Part shown: positions 1 through 7,779 of the stretch, piece after piece
How positions within the stretch are numbered: the stretch's first letter is position 1
Layout of the letters: every line of letters begins with the position of its first letter
The notes under the pieces: generated by a model
What the model was told of the DNA's origin: nothing
The model's database searches: none
The model's input: only the letters and a program-made list of their open reading frames with translations
Position numbers and translations under genes: made by a program
Source: Ligilactobacillus murinus DSM 20452 = NBRC 14221
Lineage (GTDB): Bacteria; Bacillota; Bacilli; Lactobacillales; Lactobacillaceae
Direction of reading: 5' to 3'
Length of the DNA stretch: 49,020 nucleotides
NCBI RefSeq assembly: GCF_001591685.1
Contig: NZ_BCVJ01000008.1
Coordinates: forward strand, 1 to 49,020

Positions 1-660
1 TCGTTCGCCTGTCATCATGGCACCGTTGAACGTATCAAAATAATATGGCACGTTATCGATCCCTTGCCAGCCGTAAAGCATCCAACCATCTTGGTTATAG
101 TAGACTGTCTTATCATCACCATAAGCTTTAAGGTTTTGGAAACCACGTTGCATTGCACCGTTGTTATCAAATAAGTACCAGTGGCCATTGATTCTTTGCT
201 GGCCCGTGACCATTGCACCGTTGAACGTATCAAAATAACGTGTGGCATTATTTACCCATTGCCAACCATATTGCATTCGGCCATTGTCAGCATAGTAGAC
301 AGTTTTATTTTGCTCTGGGATCCGTACAAGACCAGTCTTCATGGCACCATCAAAAGTACCAAAATTGTACCAGTAACCATTGATCTTTTGCTGTCCGTAT
401 TGCATTTGACCGTTATTGGCGTAATAAACAGTCTTATCTTGACTATATGAAGTTAAATTTTGGAAGCCATACTGCATAGCACCTGTAACTTGATCAAATA
501 AATACCAATATCCACCTATATTTTGCTGACCATATTGCATTTGACCGGCATCATTATAGTAAACTACCTTATTTTGATCAGTTATCGGTTGGATCCCCGT
601 TAGATATTGCCCTGTCTTTTGATCGATCAAATACCAATGTCCGTCTTTAAAAACCTGTTG
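1..660 (-). repeat. Tandem aromatic wall-binding repeats in the lysozyme C-terminus
   Basis: About 220 residues of repeated units carry alternating signatures such as KTVYY(A/N)xxGxMxYG, INGxWYLFD, YYFDTFNGAM and GFQNL. They resemble the choline/glucan-binding repeat family of lactobacillus and streptococcal surface enzymes. The array is still running at the window edge, so its full copy number cannot be told. The likely role is non-covalent attachment to wall polymers. Confidence 0.75.
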
Positions 661-1860
661 GGTAACAGTTTTTTCAGCTGTATCTGATTTTGAAAATAAA
701 CCATTAAAATCGATTGAAAGATCTAACGCCCCCATATTCTCGCGTCCTGGTATATAAGCAGTTGATGAAAATTGCCATGCGCCATACCCTAAGTTTTTCC
801 ATTTTTTTTCGTAGTAACCATTATTAGTTGGTACAAAAGGATATTGTGACCACCAAGTCTTTGCCTTACCAACAGTCTCGCTTGCTGCTTCATGATATGG
901 ATAACCACCACCTGTATAAACACCATGATTATTAAAGCCAGCTGCCGTTAAAGCATTCCAAAAACTATTTAAATTGCCACGCACGTCGTTACTATAGGTA
1001 CTATGGTCTTCCATATCTGCAAAAATCAATGTGTCTTGACCTAAGCCAAGATTTTCCATCGTGTTTGCTATATGCTGTCCTTCAGCATAGCCCGTAGTAG
1101 CATTATTAAATCTCGCATAATGGTAGACAGACACAGTTAAGCCAGCATTTTTAGCATAATTTATTTGTTTAGTAGCTGCAGGATTCACATAACTTTGGCC
1201 TTCTGTCAATTTAACAACAACAGCTTTGATACCCAGTTGTTTTAATTTATTGAAGTCGTCTTGATTTAACCAGGATTGATATGATGCTACATCAATGGCA
1301 TTTCCATGAGTATATTGGCTATCTCCTATGTATATAGCGTCTGGTGTTTGCATCTTAGTTGCAACTTTATTGACCTGAAGTTGCTGAGCTTGTACATTTT
1401 TACCCGCATTTTCGTTTACTTTCTTTTCATCAGTTGTCAATTGCAACTCTTGGGTAGCATTTGCATCTTCTATTGCATCATCCACCAAACTTGTATCTTT
1501 AGTCTGTACTTGCTCAGTAGTACTGGAATTATCTTCTTGAGCTGTAGCATTCAAATCAACTTTTGCTTGATCATTTGTGTTAAAATTTTCATTTTGCGCA
1601 TCTTCTCGTTCAGATATATTCTGATCTAGTTGTACAGTTGTCTGATCATTTTGTTCATTTGATGCGTTACTATTATCCTTACCTGTAGCTACTTGCTGTG
1701 TATTTTGTGCTTCTACGCTTACTTGATCGGCTTTAACATTTTGCGTTGCATACATCCCTGTTGAGATCGCCATCATCGTCATACCGGAAGCTAGCCAAAG
1801 TTTGCGCTTATTCATTTTGCGATAACTGGATAATACTCTTTTTTTCCGTCTATACTCCAT
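1..1860 (-). CDS. Secreted GH25 lysozyme with C-terminal wall-binding repeats (partial, runs off the window)
   Basis: Peptidoglycan muramidase acting outside the cell. The reading frame is open from an ATG at 1860 to base 1 (620 codons, no stop), so the C-terminus lies outside the window. AAAGGGTG sits just upstream of the ATG, and a perfect TATAAT on the minus strand lies at 1925-1930. Residues 1-44 form a long Arg/Lys-rich signal peptide, a degenerate relative of the KxYKxGKxW type, probably cut after VKA. Residues 45-185 are a low-complexity Gln/Asn/Thr linker. The GH25 domain covers about 187-390: Asp190 in the IDVASYQ strand and the DxE pair Asp282/Glu284 (FADMED) fit the family's catalytic residues. 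From about residue 400 onward come aromatic YG/GW-type repeats. Autolysin or surface lysozyme is likely; no phage genes are nearby. Confidence 0.9.
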   Translation of the reverse strand, partial: MEYRRKKRVLSSYRKMNKRKLWLASGMTMMAISTGMYATQNVKADQVSVEAQNTQQVATGKDNSNASNEQNDQTTVQLDQNISEREDAQNENFNTNDQAKVDLNATAQEDNSSTTEQVQTKDTSLVDDAIEDANATQELQLTTDEKKVNENAGKNVQAQQLQVNKVATKMQTPDAIYIGDSQYTHGNAIDVASYQSWLNQDDFNKLKQLGIKAVVVKLTEGQSYVNPAATKQINYAKNAGLTVSVYHYARFNNATTGYAEGQHIANTMENLGLGQDTLIFADMEDHSTYSNDVRGNLNSFWNALTAAGFNNHGVYTGGGYPYHEAASETVGKAKTWWSQYPFVPTNNGYYEKKWKNLGYGAWQFSSTAYIPGRENMGALDLSIDFNGLFSKSDTAEKTVTQQVFKDGHWYLIDQKTGQYLTGIQPITDQNKVVYYNDAGQMQYGQQNIGGYWYLFDQVTGAMQYGFQNLTSYSQDKTVYYANNGQMQYGQQKINGYWYNFGTFDGAMKTGLVRIPEQNKTVYYADNGRMQYGWQWVNNATRYFDTFNGAMVTGQQRINGHWYLFDNNGAMQRGFQNLKAYGDDKTVYYNQDGWMLYGWQGIDNVPYYFDTFNGAMMTGER

Positions 1861-1962
1861 TTCTGTCACCCTTTCAGAAAATCAAAATCCTTTAATAAAA
1901 ATAAACACTTTTAAACAATTCTTTATTATATCAGTAAGATATGAAATTTTATATATCAAAGT

Positions 1963-1991
1963 TTGCATTTTTTATAATTTCTACCTATACT
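1963..1991 (+). promoter_or_regulatory. Promoter of the queT operon
   Basis: TTGCAT (1963-1968) and TATACT (1986-1991) are 17 bases apart. This puts the start of transcription near 1998, right at the 5' edge of the preQ1 aptamer, which supports both calls. Confidence 0.6.
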
Positions 1992-1997
1992 AATACA

Positions 1998-2041
1998 TTG
2001 GTGGTTCGCAACCATCCCACCGTAATAAAAAACTAGGAGAG
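1998..2041 (+). promoter_or_regulatory. preQ1-I riboswitch, translational type
   Basis: Stem P1 is GGTGG (2000-2004) with CCACC (2017-2021), enclosing the TTCGCAACCATC loop. The A-rich tail AATAAAAAACTAGGAGA follows. This matches the preQ1-I class I layout of a small stem-loop plus an A-rich tail that folds back as a pseudoknot. The tail runs straight into the AGGAGA ribosome site of the next gene, so ligand binding would hide the ribosome site. The downstream QueT gene is the usual target. Base pairing of P2 was not verified by folding. Confidence 0.88.
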
Positions 2042-2048
2042 ACATTTT

Positions 2049-2537
2049 ATGACCAAAACACATACTCGGACCGTCCAGCTGGCTAAGGCTGGGATGGTCG
2101 CAGCTTTATATGTTGCCTTTACTTTGATCAACCCCTTGAGCTTTGGTGCTGTTCAACTGCGCTTTTCAGAATTGTTCAATAATTTGAGCGTTTTTAACAA
2201 GCGTTATATCTGGGCGGTAACTTTAGGCTGTGCGCTCGCCAATCTTCAATCACCCCTAGGGATCATTGATGTGATCTTTGGTACTTTGGGGACCTTGGTA
2301 ATGACTAGCCTTAGCTACTGGGCAACACGCAATATCAGATCAGTGCCCCTTAAGTTGACTATCTGTGTCATTATATGCTCACTGATGTCTTGGAGCGTTG
2401 CTTTAGAATTACACTATGTAAGTGACTTACCATTTTGGGCAACTTATCTTTCTGTCGGGATCGGCGAATTTATTTCGATGACTCTTGGGGCAGTTTTAGT
2501 CTATTTCTTAAGCCAAACAATTGATCTAACAAAATAA
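2049..2537 (+). CDS. queT: QueT-family preQ1 ECF transporter substrate-binding subunit
   Basis: Membrane S-component of an energy-coupling-factor importer for the queuosine precursor preQ1; it would share the EcfAAT module encoded elsewhere. The 162-residue length is usual for the family. The protein is hydrophobic with about five membrane segments, and it carries the family-like NPLSFGAVQLRFSE stretch near residue 28 and a C-terminal GIGEFISMTLGA stretch. It sits directly behind the preQ1-I riboswitch and its AGGAGA ribosome site, which fixes both the start and the substrate. Two further genes follow closely and may be co-transcribed. Confidence 0.9.
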   Translation: MTKTHTRTVQLAKAGMVAALYVAFTLINPLSFGAVQLRFSELFNNLSVFNKRYIWAVTLGCALANLQSPLGIIDVIFGTLGTLVMTSLSYWATRNIRSVPLKLTICVIICSLMSWSVALELHYVSDLPFWATYLSVGIGEFISMTLGAVLVYFLSQTIDLTK

Positions 2538-2551
2538 CGAGGTATTTTTAA

Positions 2552-2779
2552 ATGACATTTGAAGAAATTTTACCGGCTTTAAAAGCAGGCCAAAAAGCCG
2601 TCCGGACCGTTGGTTGGGGCGGCAGTGAAGAATATATCTTTGTGGTTAAAGATGATACTTTAAACGGTGAAAAGATCAACCCTTATCTCATGATCAAAAC
2701 TAAAGAAGAACCATCACTTTCACAATTCATGCCGACTTCATGCGATGTTTTAGCAACTGACTGGGAATTGGTAGACTAA
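2552..2779 (+). CDS. DUF2829 (Tad2-like) small protein
   Basis: A 75-residue cytoplasmic protein with the DUF2829 pattern: an EEILPALKAGQKAVRT opening, a GWGGSEEYIF core, a PYLMIKT strand and a C-terminal LATDWELVD. DUF2829 includes the phage Thoeris anti-defence protein Tad2, which sequesters a cyclic ADP-ribose-type signal, but many cellular members have no known role. The gene lies 14 bases after queT behind CGAGG, and its TAA overlaps the ATG of the next gene (TAATG), so it is translationally coupled into the operon. Nothing phage-like surrounds it. The domain call is fairly firm; a Tad2 function is only inferred from the family. Confidence 0.75.
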   Translation: MTFEEILPALKAGQKAVRTVGWGGSEEYIFVVKDDTLNGEKINPYLMIKTKEEPSLSQFMPTSCDVLATDWELVD

Positions 2780-3543
2780 TGACAAATTATCCTCAATTAG
2801 CTGGACAAGTCGTCGTTGGAACTGGCGTAGCTTCTGGGATCGGCTTAGCTCAAGCACGAGCTTTTTTAGCACAAGGGATGACCTTTTTTGGGACCGATCT
2901 AGTTGAAAATACTGAGCTTATTGCCCTTAAGCAAGCTTATCCGACTAACTTTTATTTCTATCCCTGTGATGTGCGTAAAAGTTCTGATATCAAACAGTTA
3001 GCTACCTTTATCCTAGCACATACCACTCAAGTAGATATCTTACTCAATACGGCTGGGATCTTGGATGCTTATACGCCTAGCTTGGAAACAACCGAAGCAC
3101 TTTGGGATAACATCTTTGACACGAATCTAAAGAGCATCTTTTTGTTGACCAATGCGCTCTTACCGACGATGTTAGCTCAAAAACATGGTGTGATCGTCAA
3201 TATGGCTTCGATCGCAGGTTTGATCGCAGGTGGAGGCGGAGCAGCTTACACCGCCAGCAAGCATGCGATCATCGGCTATACCAAACAATTAGCTTTTGAC
3301 TACGCCGCCAAAGGTATTCGGGTCAACTGTATTGCTCCTGGAGCGATCAAGACCCCAATGAATCAAGCCGATTTTGCTGGTGATGCCATGATGGCAAAAG
3401 AAGTCGCCCAAAACACTCCCGCTAAACGTTGGGCTGATCCCAGTGAAGTGGCTGAACTGAGCCTCTTTTTAGCCAGTCCAGTCGCCGATTATATCCACGG
3501 CTCAGTCATGCAGATCGATGGTGGCTGGAGCATTGGTAAATAA
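2779..3543 (+). CDS. SDR-family NAD(P)-dependent oxidoreductase
   Basis: A classical short-chain dehydrogenase of 254 residues. The nucleotide-binding TGxxxGIG motif is at residues 15-22, the NTAG motif starts at Asn90, and catalytic Ser144, Tyr157 and Lys161 (YTASK) are present. An IDGGWSIGK C-terminus is typical of 3-oxoacyl-ACP reductase-like or sugar/alcohol dehydrogenase members. The substrate cannot be told. The ATG overlaps the preceding stop codon by one base, so it is the last gene of the queT operon, followed by a strong terminator. A queuosine link is not implied by its sequence. Confidence 0.88.
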   Translation: MTNYPQLAGQVVVGTGVASGIGLAQARAFLAQGMTFFGTDLVENTELIALKQAYPTNFYFYPCDVRKSSDIKQLATFILAHTTQVDILLNTAGILDAYTPSLETTEALWDNIFDTNLKSIFLLTNALLPTMLAQKHGVIVNMASIAGLIAGGGGAAYTASKHAIIGYTKQLAFDYAAKGIRVNCIAPGAIKTPMNQADFAGDAMMAKEVAQNTPAKRWADPSEVAELSLFLASPVADYIHGSVMQIDGGWSIGK

Positions 3544-3549
3544 CTTTTA

Positions 3550-3576
3550 AGTCCCTCAGTGTCAGGGACTTTTTTC
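3550..3576 (+). terminator. Rho-independent terminator of the queT operon
   Basis: AGTCCCT (3550-3556) and AGGGACT (3564-3570) form a perfect stem with a 7-base loop, followed by a run of T at 3570-3575. Confidence 0.88.
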
Positions 3577-3612
3577 TTAGCAAAATATTCCTCTAAGCTA
3601 AACTACAAGGCA

Positions 3613-3657
3613 AATAAGGGCCCACCACGATATGCTCTATCGTGATGAGCCCTTATT
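3613..3657 (-). terminator. Long hairpin, probable terminator of the degV gene
   Basis: AATAAGGGC (3613-3621) pairs with GCCCTTATT (3649-3657), and CACGAT/ATCGTG continues the stem inside. It lies just after the minus-strand degV stop. The trailing T tract is weak on both strands, so termination is likely but not certain. Confidence 0.6.
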
Positions 3658-3672
3658 ATATACCTTGTTTCA

Positions 3673-4521
3673 TTAAGCATAGATCCAACTGACTAAAAGG
3701 CTCTTTTCACCCACATGCGCTCTGATCGATGGTTTGAGCCGGGTGATCTCAAGTTTTGTTTCTGGAAGATCTGTTTGAAATTTTTGCAACCACTTATTGG
3801 CTGTCTCAGCTGAAGCTTCATCACACATCAACATGAGATCAGTCACTTCTTGGCCACTACTATTGATCTGTTCGAGCACCTTATAATAGGCCTTTTTCAT
3901 CCGAACACTCGTATCCAAGACTGCTAATTTGCCATCATCTGTAAATTCCAGTAGCGTCTTTAAGTGTAATAGAGCATTGCCAACGACTGGCGTTCCATTT
4001 GAGACATAACCTGTTTTACGTAAATTACGAATATCATCGATCACAATGGTCTGCGTCTTATCACGCATCACACTTAACTTAGCTAAGATCTGGGCAACAT
4101 CTTCACCTGACTTGACTAGTTTAGCAGCCTGACGCACTAATTTTGCCTGAGCCAGCCCTGTTGTATGTGAATCAAACAAGTGTACATTCAAAGCCCGTGC
4201 TTCGGCTTTAGCATAAGTGCGCAAATTTTCATCTAAAGCATTGATCCCGTTGGCTAAATAGATGCAGATCACGTCAGTATAACCAGCATCAGCTAAGGTC
4301 TGCATCTGTTGGGCAAGCGTTTTGCGCGAGACTGAAGCAATATTTAGGGTTTCTTTAGAGTCATTCACTAGGTCAAAAAGTTCACCATCACGGAGATCTT
4401 GACCTTCATAATACACCTTTTGTCCCAAAAGTAACGGTAGAGCTAATATTTTTATATCTAAATTCGCGGCAGCATCAGCATCGATCACAGCTGAGCTATC
4501 CGTTAAAATCGCTATTTTCAT
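3673..4521 (-). CDS. DegV family fatty-acid-binding protein
   Basis: A 282-residue soluble protein. The N-terminal AILTDSSAVI strand, the YYEGQDL segment, the SVSRKTLAQQ motif and the DSHTTGLAQ segment are DegV landmarks. DegV/FakB proteins bind a fatty acid and present it to a FakA kinase so that exogenous fatty acids enter phospholipid. No fakA is in the window. The gene is monocistronic, between its own hairpin and the terminator of the thioredoxin operon. It is more divergent than the second DegV at 28233-29096, so the two probably differ in ligand preference. Confidence 0.85.
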   Translation of the reverse strand: MKIAILTDSSAVIDADAAANLDIKILALPLLLGQKVYYEGQDLRDGELFDLVNDSKETLNIASVSRKTLAQQMQTLADAGYTDVICIYLANGINALDENLRTYAKAEARALNVHLFDSHTTGLAQAKLVRQAAKLVKSGEDVAQILAKLSVMRDKTQTIVIDDIRNLRKTGYVSNGTPVVGNALLHLKTLLEFTDDGKLAVLDTSVRMKKAYYKVLEQINSSGQEVTDLMLMCDEASAETANKWLQKFQTDLPETKLEITRLKPSIRAHVGEKSLLVSWIYA

Positions 4522-4568
4522 TTTATTAAGACACCTATTGTAAAAAGTAATTACTATTATTCTATCAC

Positions 4569-4600
4569 AAAAGAGACTACAAGTTTTTGTAGCCTCTTTT
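4569..4600 (-). terminator. Terminator of the trxA operon
   Basis: AAAAGAG plus CTACAA (4569-4582) pair with TTGTAG plus CTCTTTT (4587-4600). On the minus strand the stem ends in a TTTT run directly after the trxA stop. The symmetric stem could act in both directions. Confidence 0.8.
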
Positions 4601-4602
4601 GT

Positions 4603-4914
4603 CTAACTATATTGTTCGAGCTTACTGGTCAAATATTGACGCATATCCGCCAAATGCTTATAACCAGTCAATTTTTCTTTTGCAACTCCATCGACGAATA
4701 ATAGCATCGTTGGAATACTCATCACATTATTGGCCACAGCCAGATTTTGGTCTTGTTGGACATCGACTTTGACAAATTTGATCTGTTCACCAAATTCCTG
4801 CTCCAAGGTCTTTAATACCGGCTCAAGTAACTTACAAGGGCCACACCAGTCGGCATAAAAATCAACTAAGACCAAACCTTGGGCCGTTTTTTGTGCAAAT
4901 GTTTCCGAGTTCAA
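4603..4914 (-). CDS. trxA: Thioredoxin
   Basis: A 103-residue thioredoxin, the normal length. The active-site WCGPCK has Cys24 and Cys27, the FVKVDVQQDQNLA strand-loop and the SIPTML segment with its cis-proline are all present. It reduces disulfides in the cytoplasm using thioredoxin reductase. The start is a TTG at 4914 preceded by GAGGTGA; no in-frame ATG fits the ribosome site. It is the last gene of a three-gene operon with the GNAT and TerC genes. Confidence 0.95.
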   Translation of the reverse strand: MNSETFAQKTAQGLVLVDFYADWCGPCKLLEPVLKTLEQEFGEQIKFVKVDVQQDQNLAVANNVMSIPTMLLFVDGVAKEKLTGYKHLADMRQYLTSKLEQYS

Positions 4915-4935
4915 ATCATCACCTCAAATACCTAA

Positions 4936-5460
4936 TTATAACTCGATCCCTCGAAGAACGACTTGGATATCATGGCCTAGTTTAGGGTCATATACCCAAG
5001 TCACCATTCCTTGTTCAAACCCTAAGGCATTCAAAAAACCTTGTGCATTTACATCTGATAAGGCTGATGAAGTCAGTAACTCTTTGTAACCTTCACGCTT
5101 CAATGCAGCTTTAAGCGCCGTCAAAACTCTAGTGGCATAATGCTGCCGTAGCTTTGTCTTTTCGGTCATCACTAGCCCCAACCAAGCACAATTAGCTTTG
5201 GGATGATCTAAAACTAGATCTACTAGTACCACTAACTCATCTTTAACATAAAAGCCCAGATAAAACTTTTGCTCGGGTAAAGCTTTTGGGGGCAATGCTT
5301 CTAACTCAGCTAAAACATCTTCTTTAGTCACTTGATCTGTTTGATAATGCTGATGGTATTCTAAATGTTTAGCTTGTAAAGCCAAGATCGCACCAACATC
5401 AGCTGAGGTCAAGCGTTTGACTGTATACGGCAATAAAAAATCTAACCGCTGTAATAACAT
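4936..5460 (-). CDS. GNAT-like acetyltransferase
   Basis: A 174-residue protein with the layout of the GNAT fold: an N-terminal VKRLTSADVGAI segment, a FYLGFYVKDELVVLVDLVLDHP strand pair, a WLGLVMTEKTKLRQHYATRVL region where acetyl-CoA would bind, and a C-terminal NALGFEQG motif. The canonical Q/RxxGxG/A loop is degenerate here. The substrate is unknown. AGAGGAAG sits 4 bases before the ATG. It lies 11 bases after TerC and 21 bases before trxA, so the three are one operon. Confidence 0.7.
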   Translation of the reverse strand: MLLQRLDFLLPYTVKRLTSADVGAILALQAKHLEYHQHYQTDQVTKEDVLAELEALPPKALPEQKFYLGFYVKDELVVLVDLVLDHPKANCAWLGLVMTEKTKLRQHYATRVLTALKAALKREGYKELLTSSALSDVNAQGFLNALGFEQGMVTWVYDPKLGHDIQVVLRGIEL

Positions 5461-5471
5461 GTAACTTCCTC

Positions 5472-6200
5472 TTAATTTCTGACTTTATGGACGATCAAAG
5501 TCACCACGACCGAGGCCAAGACTACGATCCCAAAGGCCGCAGCCGGGATCTCGATATCGATCATTGGGATCGTTAAGAATAATTTGATCGCGATCAGACC
5601 GATCAAAAAGTACGCCATTACTTCAAGTTCAGGTACGATATCGATCAGACGCATGATAACTTCCGCGATCCCCCGCATACATAAGATCCCGATCAAGCCA
5701 CCGATCAAGACGATAACTGGATTAGGTGAGATCGCTAACGAAGCTAAGATCGAGTCGATCGAAAAGACGATATCCATCAATTCGATCGAGATCACAACCG
5801 ACCAAAACAAGGGTAAGATCGGTTTTTTATTTTTACCTTTTTTCCGCTTGGCACGCTCTGGATACTTCATCCGATAAAAGTGGTTGAGCGATAGATACAT
5901 CAGATAACCTGCCCCCAGCACTTTGATCTCCCAGAAGTGGATCAGATAAGATCCGACCCCGATCAAGGCGAAACGGAAGATATAAGCGCCCCAAAGACCA
6001 TAGAAAAGTGATTTTTCTTGTTGTTTTTTATCAGGTAGTTTTTGGGTCTGGGCCGCTAACACGATCGCATTATCGACGGACAATAGACATTCGATCAAAA
6101 CTAAGGAGAAAATGATCATCCAGTCTTCACCAGATTCGATCACTGTCTTCCAGTTGTTTACATCAAAAAAAGGACCATATAATTTAGTTAAGATATCCAC
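5472..6200 (-). CDS. TerC family integral membrane protein
   Basis: A 242-residue protein with about seven membrane segments. The family's acidic membrane motifs ECLLSVDNAIVLAA (near residue 40) and ELMDIVFSIDSILA are intact. TerC/Alx/YkoY proteins are linked to Mn2+ export and to metalation of secreted enzymes. The start is a GTG at 6200 with a weak GAAGAGAA ribosome site. It heads the operon with the GNAT and trxA genes. No yybP-ykoY manganese riboswitch was seen in the short leader. The gene is extremely rich in GATC tetramers. Confidence 0.9.
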   Translation of the reverse strand: MDILTKLYGPFFDVNNWKTVIESGEDWMIIFSLVLIECLLSVDNAIVLAAQTQKLPDKKQQEKSLFYGLWGAYIFRFALIGVGSYLIHFWEIKVLGAGYLMYLSLNHFYRMKYPERAKRKKGKNKKPILPLFWSVVISIELMDIVFSIDSILASLAISPNPVIVLIGGLIGILCMRGIAEVIMRLIDIVPELEVMAYFLIGLIAIKLFLTIPMIDIEIPAAAFGIVVLASVVVTLIVHKVRN

Positions 6201-6242
6201 TTTTTCTCTTCGCTTTCTCTATTAATTTGTTCTTCGTCTTTT

Positions 6243-6272
6243 ATCCTAGCACATTGCGAAAAATTTTGTAAA
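6243..6272 (-). promoter_or_regulatory. Promoter of the TerC-GNAT-trxA operon
   Basis: On the minus strand TTTACA (6272-6267) and TAGGAT (6248-6243) are 18 bases apart, with TGC ahead of the -10 making an extended -10 element. No clear terminator separates it from the NhaC-family gene upstream. Confidence 0.45.
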
Positions 6273-6284
6273 ATCAATTAACTT

Positions 6285-7658
6285 CTATGCTGACTTTTTT
6301 TGCCATTTCAAGCCAATACCAGTGATCCCACTTAAGATCGAAAATACTGGACATAACAAACTAAAGAAGGTAAATGGTAAGAAAGCTAAGACCGAGACAC
6401 CTAATGTCGAAGCCGCAAACGAACCGGCCACGCCCCAAGGGATCAGGTAGTTGATCACACTTCCGCCATCTTCTAAGACCCGACTCAAGCTCAAAGGATC
6501 GAGTTTCAAACGTTCAAATGCACCTTTAAACGCACGTCCTGGCAAGATCACAGAGAGGTATTGTTCCCCGACAAATAAGTTGATCGCGATCCCAGAACAG
6601 ATCGTGATCGTCACTAATTTGCCTGGTGTATTTAATTTCTTAGCTAATGGATCCATCGCAGCTGCGACGATCCCAAATTTCATCAAAAGTCCACCTAAAG
6701 CCAATGTCATGATGATCAATGAAACTGTCCCCATCATGTTGGAGATCCCGCCCCGCGTCAACAGTGCATTCACATCAGCATTTTTTGTTTGGGCAACAAA
6801 GCCAGTCTCCACTAGGCTAGCTAATTGTTTGATCGTAAAATGTGGATCATTGATAAAGATCATCACTGTTGAAACAAAAATATTGATAAACAAAGTCGGG
6901 ATCGCTGGGATCTTGCACCATGCACAGATAAACATCAAGATGATCGGCAAACTAGCCCACCAATTGATCGTAAAATGTTGCTCTAAAATATTGATCGTTT
7001 CGTTGACCCGTGTCATGTCTGGAGCTTTGCTGGCATGTCCGAGTGCTAAAAAGCCAATTAAAGAGATCAAAAAGGCTGGGATCGTTGTCCACATCATATT
7101 TTTAATGTGGGCAAAAAGTTCAGACCCTGCCACCGCTGAAGCCAAGTTGGTCGAATCAGACAAAGGCGACATCTTATCGCCAAAGATCGCACCTGATAAG
7201 ATCGCACCCGCTACTAAAGCTGGATCTAAGCCCATCGTCATGCCCATTCCTAAAATCGCGATCCCGACCGTTGAGATCGTAGTAAAACCACTCCCGATCG
7301 ATAATCCGACCAACGAACAAACGATAAAGGCCGAGGGCACAAAAAATTTAACACTCAAGCTATTAAAGCCAAAGACCATCAATGCTGGAATGATACCGGC
7401 CTTGATCCAAACCGCGATCAAAGTCCCGATCAACAAGAAGATAAAGATCGGAATGATCGCCGTCGTGATACCTTCCGTGATCCCATCATGAACTTTCTCC
7501 CAAGTTGCTTTTTTGATCTTAGCCCATGCAATTAATAAAGCGACCACAAATAAAACGGGTACTTGTGGCGAGAGACCAAATCCGATGACTCCAGTCCCTA
7601 AAATAGCTAACATCAAAACTAGAATAATAACTGCTTCTCCAAAATTTATCTTTTTCAT
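6285..7658 (-). CDS. NhaC-family transporter under T-box control
   Basis: A 457-residue protein with about eleven membrane segments. The GDKMSPLSDSTNLA motif near residue 155 and the GLSIGSGFTT region are hallmarks of the NhaC Na+/H+ antiporter family. A T-box leader precedes it, so its expression follows the charging of a tRNA. Published T-box surveys assign T-box-controlled NhaC-type proteins such as YheL to amino acid, mainly tyrosine, transport. An amino acid/sodium exchanger is therefore more likely than a simple antiporter; this is inference from regulation. The ATG follows GGGGGAAG, and a 21-codon ORF lies just upstream. Confidence 0.85.
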   Translation of the reverse strand: MKKINFGEAVIILVLMLAILGTGVIGFGLSPQVPVLFVVALLIAWAKIKKATWEKVHDGITEGITTAIIPIFIFLLIGTLIAVWIKAGIIPALMVFGFNSLSVKFFVPSAFIVCSLVGLSIGSGFTTISTVGIAILGMGMTMGLDPALVAGAILSGAIFGDKMSPLSDSTNLASAVAGSELFAHIKNMMWTTIPAFLISLIGFLALGHASKAPDMTRVNETINILEQHFTINWWASLPIILMFICAWCKIPAIPTLFINIFVSTVMIFINDPHFTIKQLASLVETGFVAQTKNADVNALLTRGGISNMMGTVSLIIMTLALGGLLMKFGIVAAAMDPLAKKLNTPGKLVTITICSGIAINLFVGEQYLSVILPGRAFKGAFERLKLDPLSLSRVLEDGGSVINYLIPWGVAGSFAASTLGVSVLAFLPFTFFSLLCPVFSILSGITGIGLKWQKKSA

Positions 7659-7683
7659 CTTAATTCTTCCCCCGGATCTAAAA

Positions 7684-7749
7684 TTATCTACGTTGTCTCA
7701 AATTCCTCTCGTTATGTAGATAGCGCAAAAGTCCACCGCATTTGTGCAT
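7684..7749 (-). CDS. 21-residue ORF between T-box terminator and NhaC gene
   Basis: ATG at 7749, TAA at 7684-7686. AGGAGGG lies 6 bases before the ATG and is the best ribosome site in the neighbourhood, stronger than that of the transporter 25 bases downstream. The peptide is short and basic (begins MHKCGGLLRYLH, ends LRQRR) with one Cys and six Arg. It has no signal peptide or recognised family. It could be a leader peptide coupling translation into the transporter gene, a regulatory microprotein, or a chance ORF that exploits a real ribosome site. Confidence 0.5.
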   Translation of the reverse strand: MHKCGGLLRYLHNERNLRQRR

Positions 7750-7779
7750 AAATTTCCCTCCTAAATTCTTGACTGGCCA

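Noticed and set aside
1306..1629. Plus-strand frame rich in Cys/Ile/Leu inside the lysozyme linker
   Set aside because: It is the complement of the Gln/Asn/Thr-rich linker of the GH25 gene, with no ribosome site.
2552..3543. Possibility that the DUF2829 and SDR genes form a phage remnant
   Set aside because: No integrase, structural or lysis genes nearby; the tight TAATG coupling and common promoter with queT point to a host operon.
6451..7491. Long open frame of 346 codons opposite the NhaC-type gene
   Set aside because: It is antisense to a well-conserved membrane protein, has no ribosome site and reads as low-complexity Ile/Lys/Pro sequence; a by-product of codon bias.
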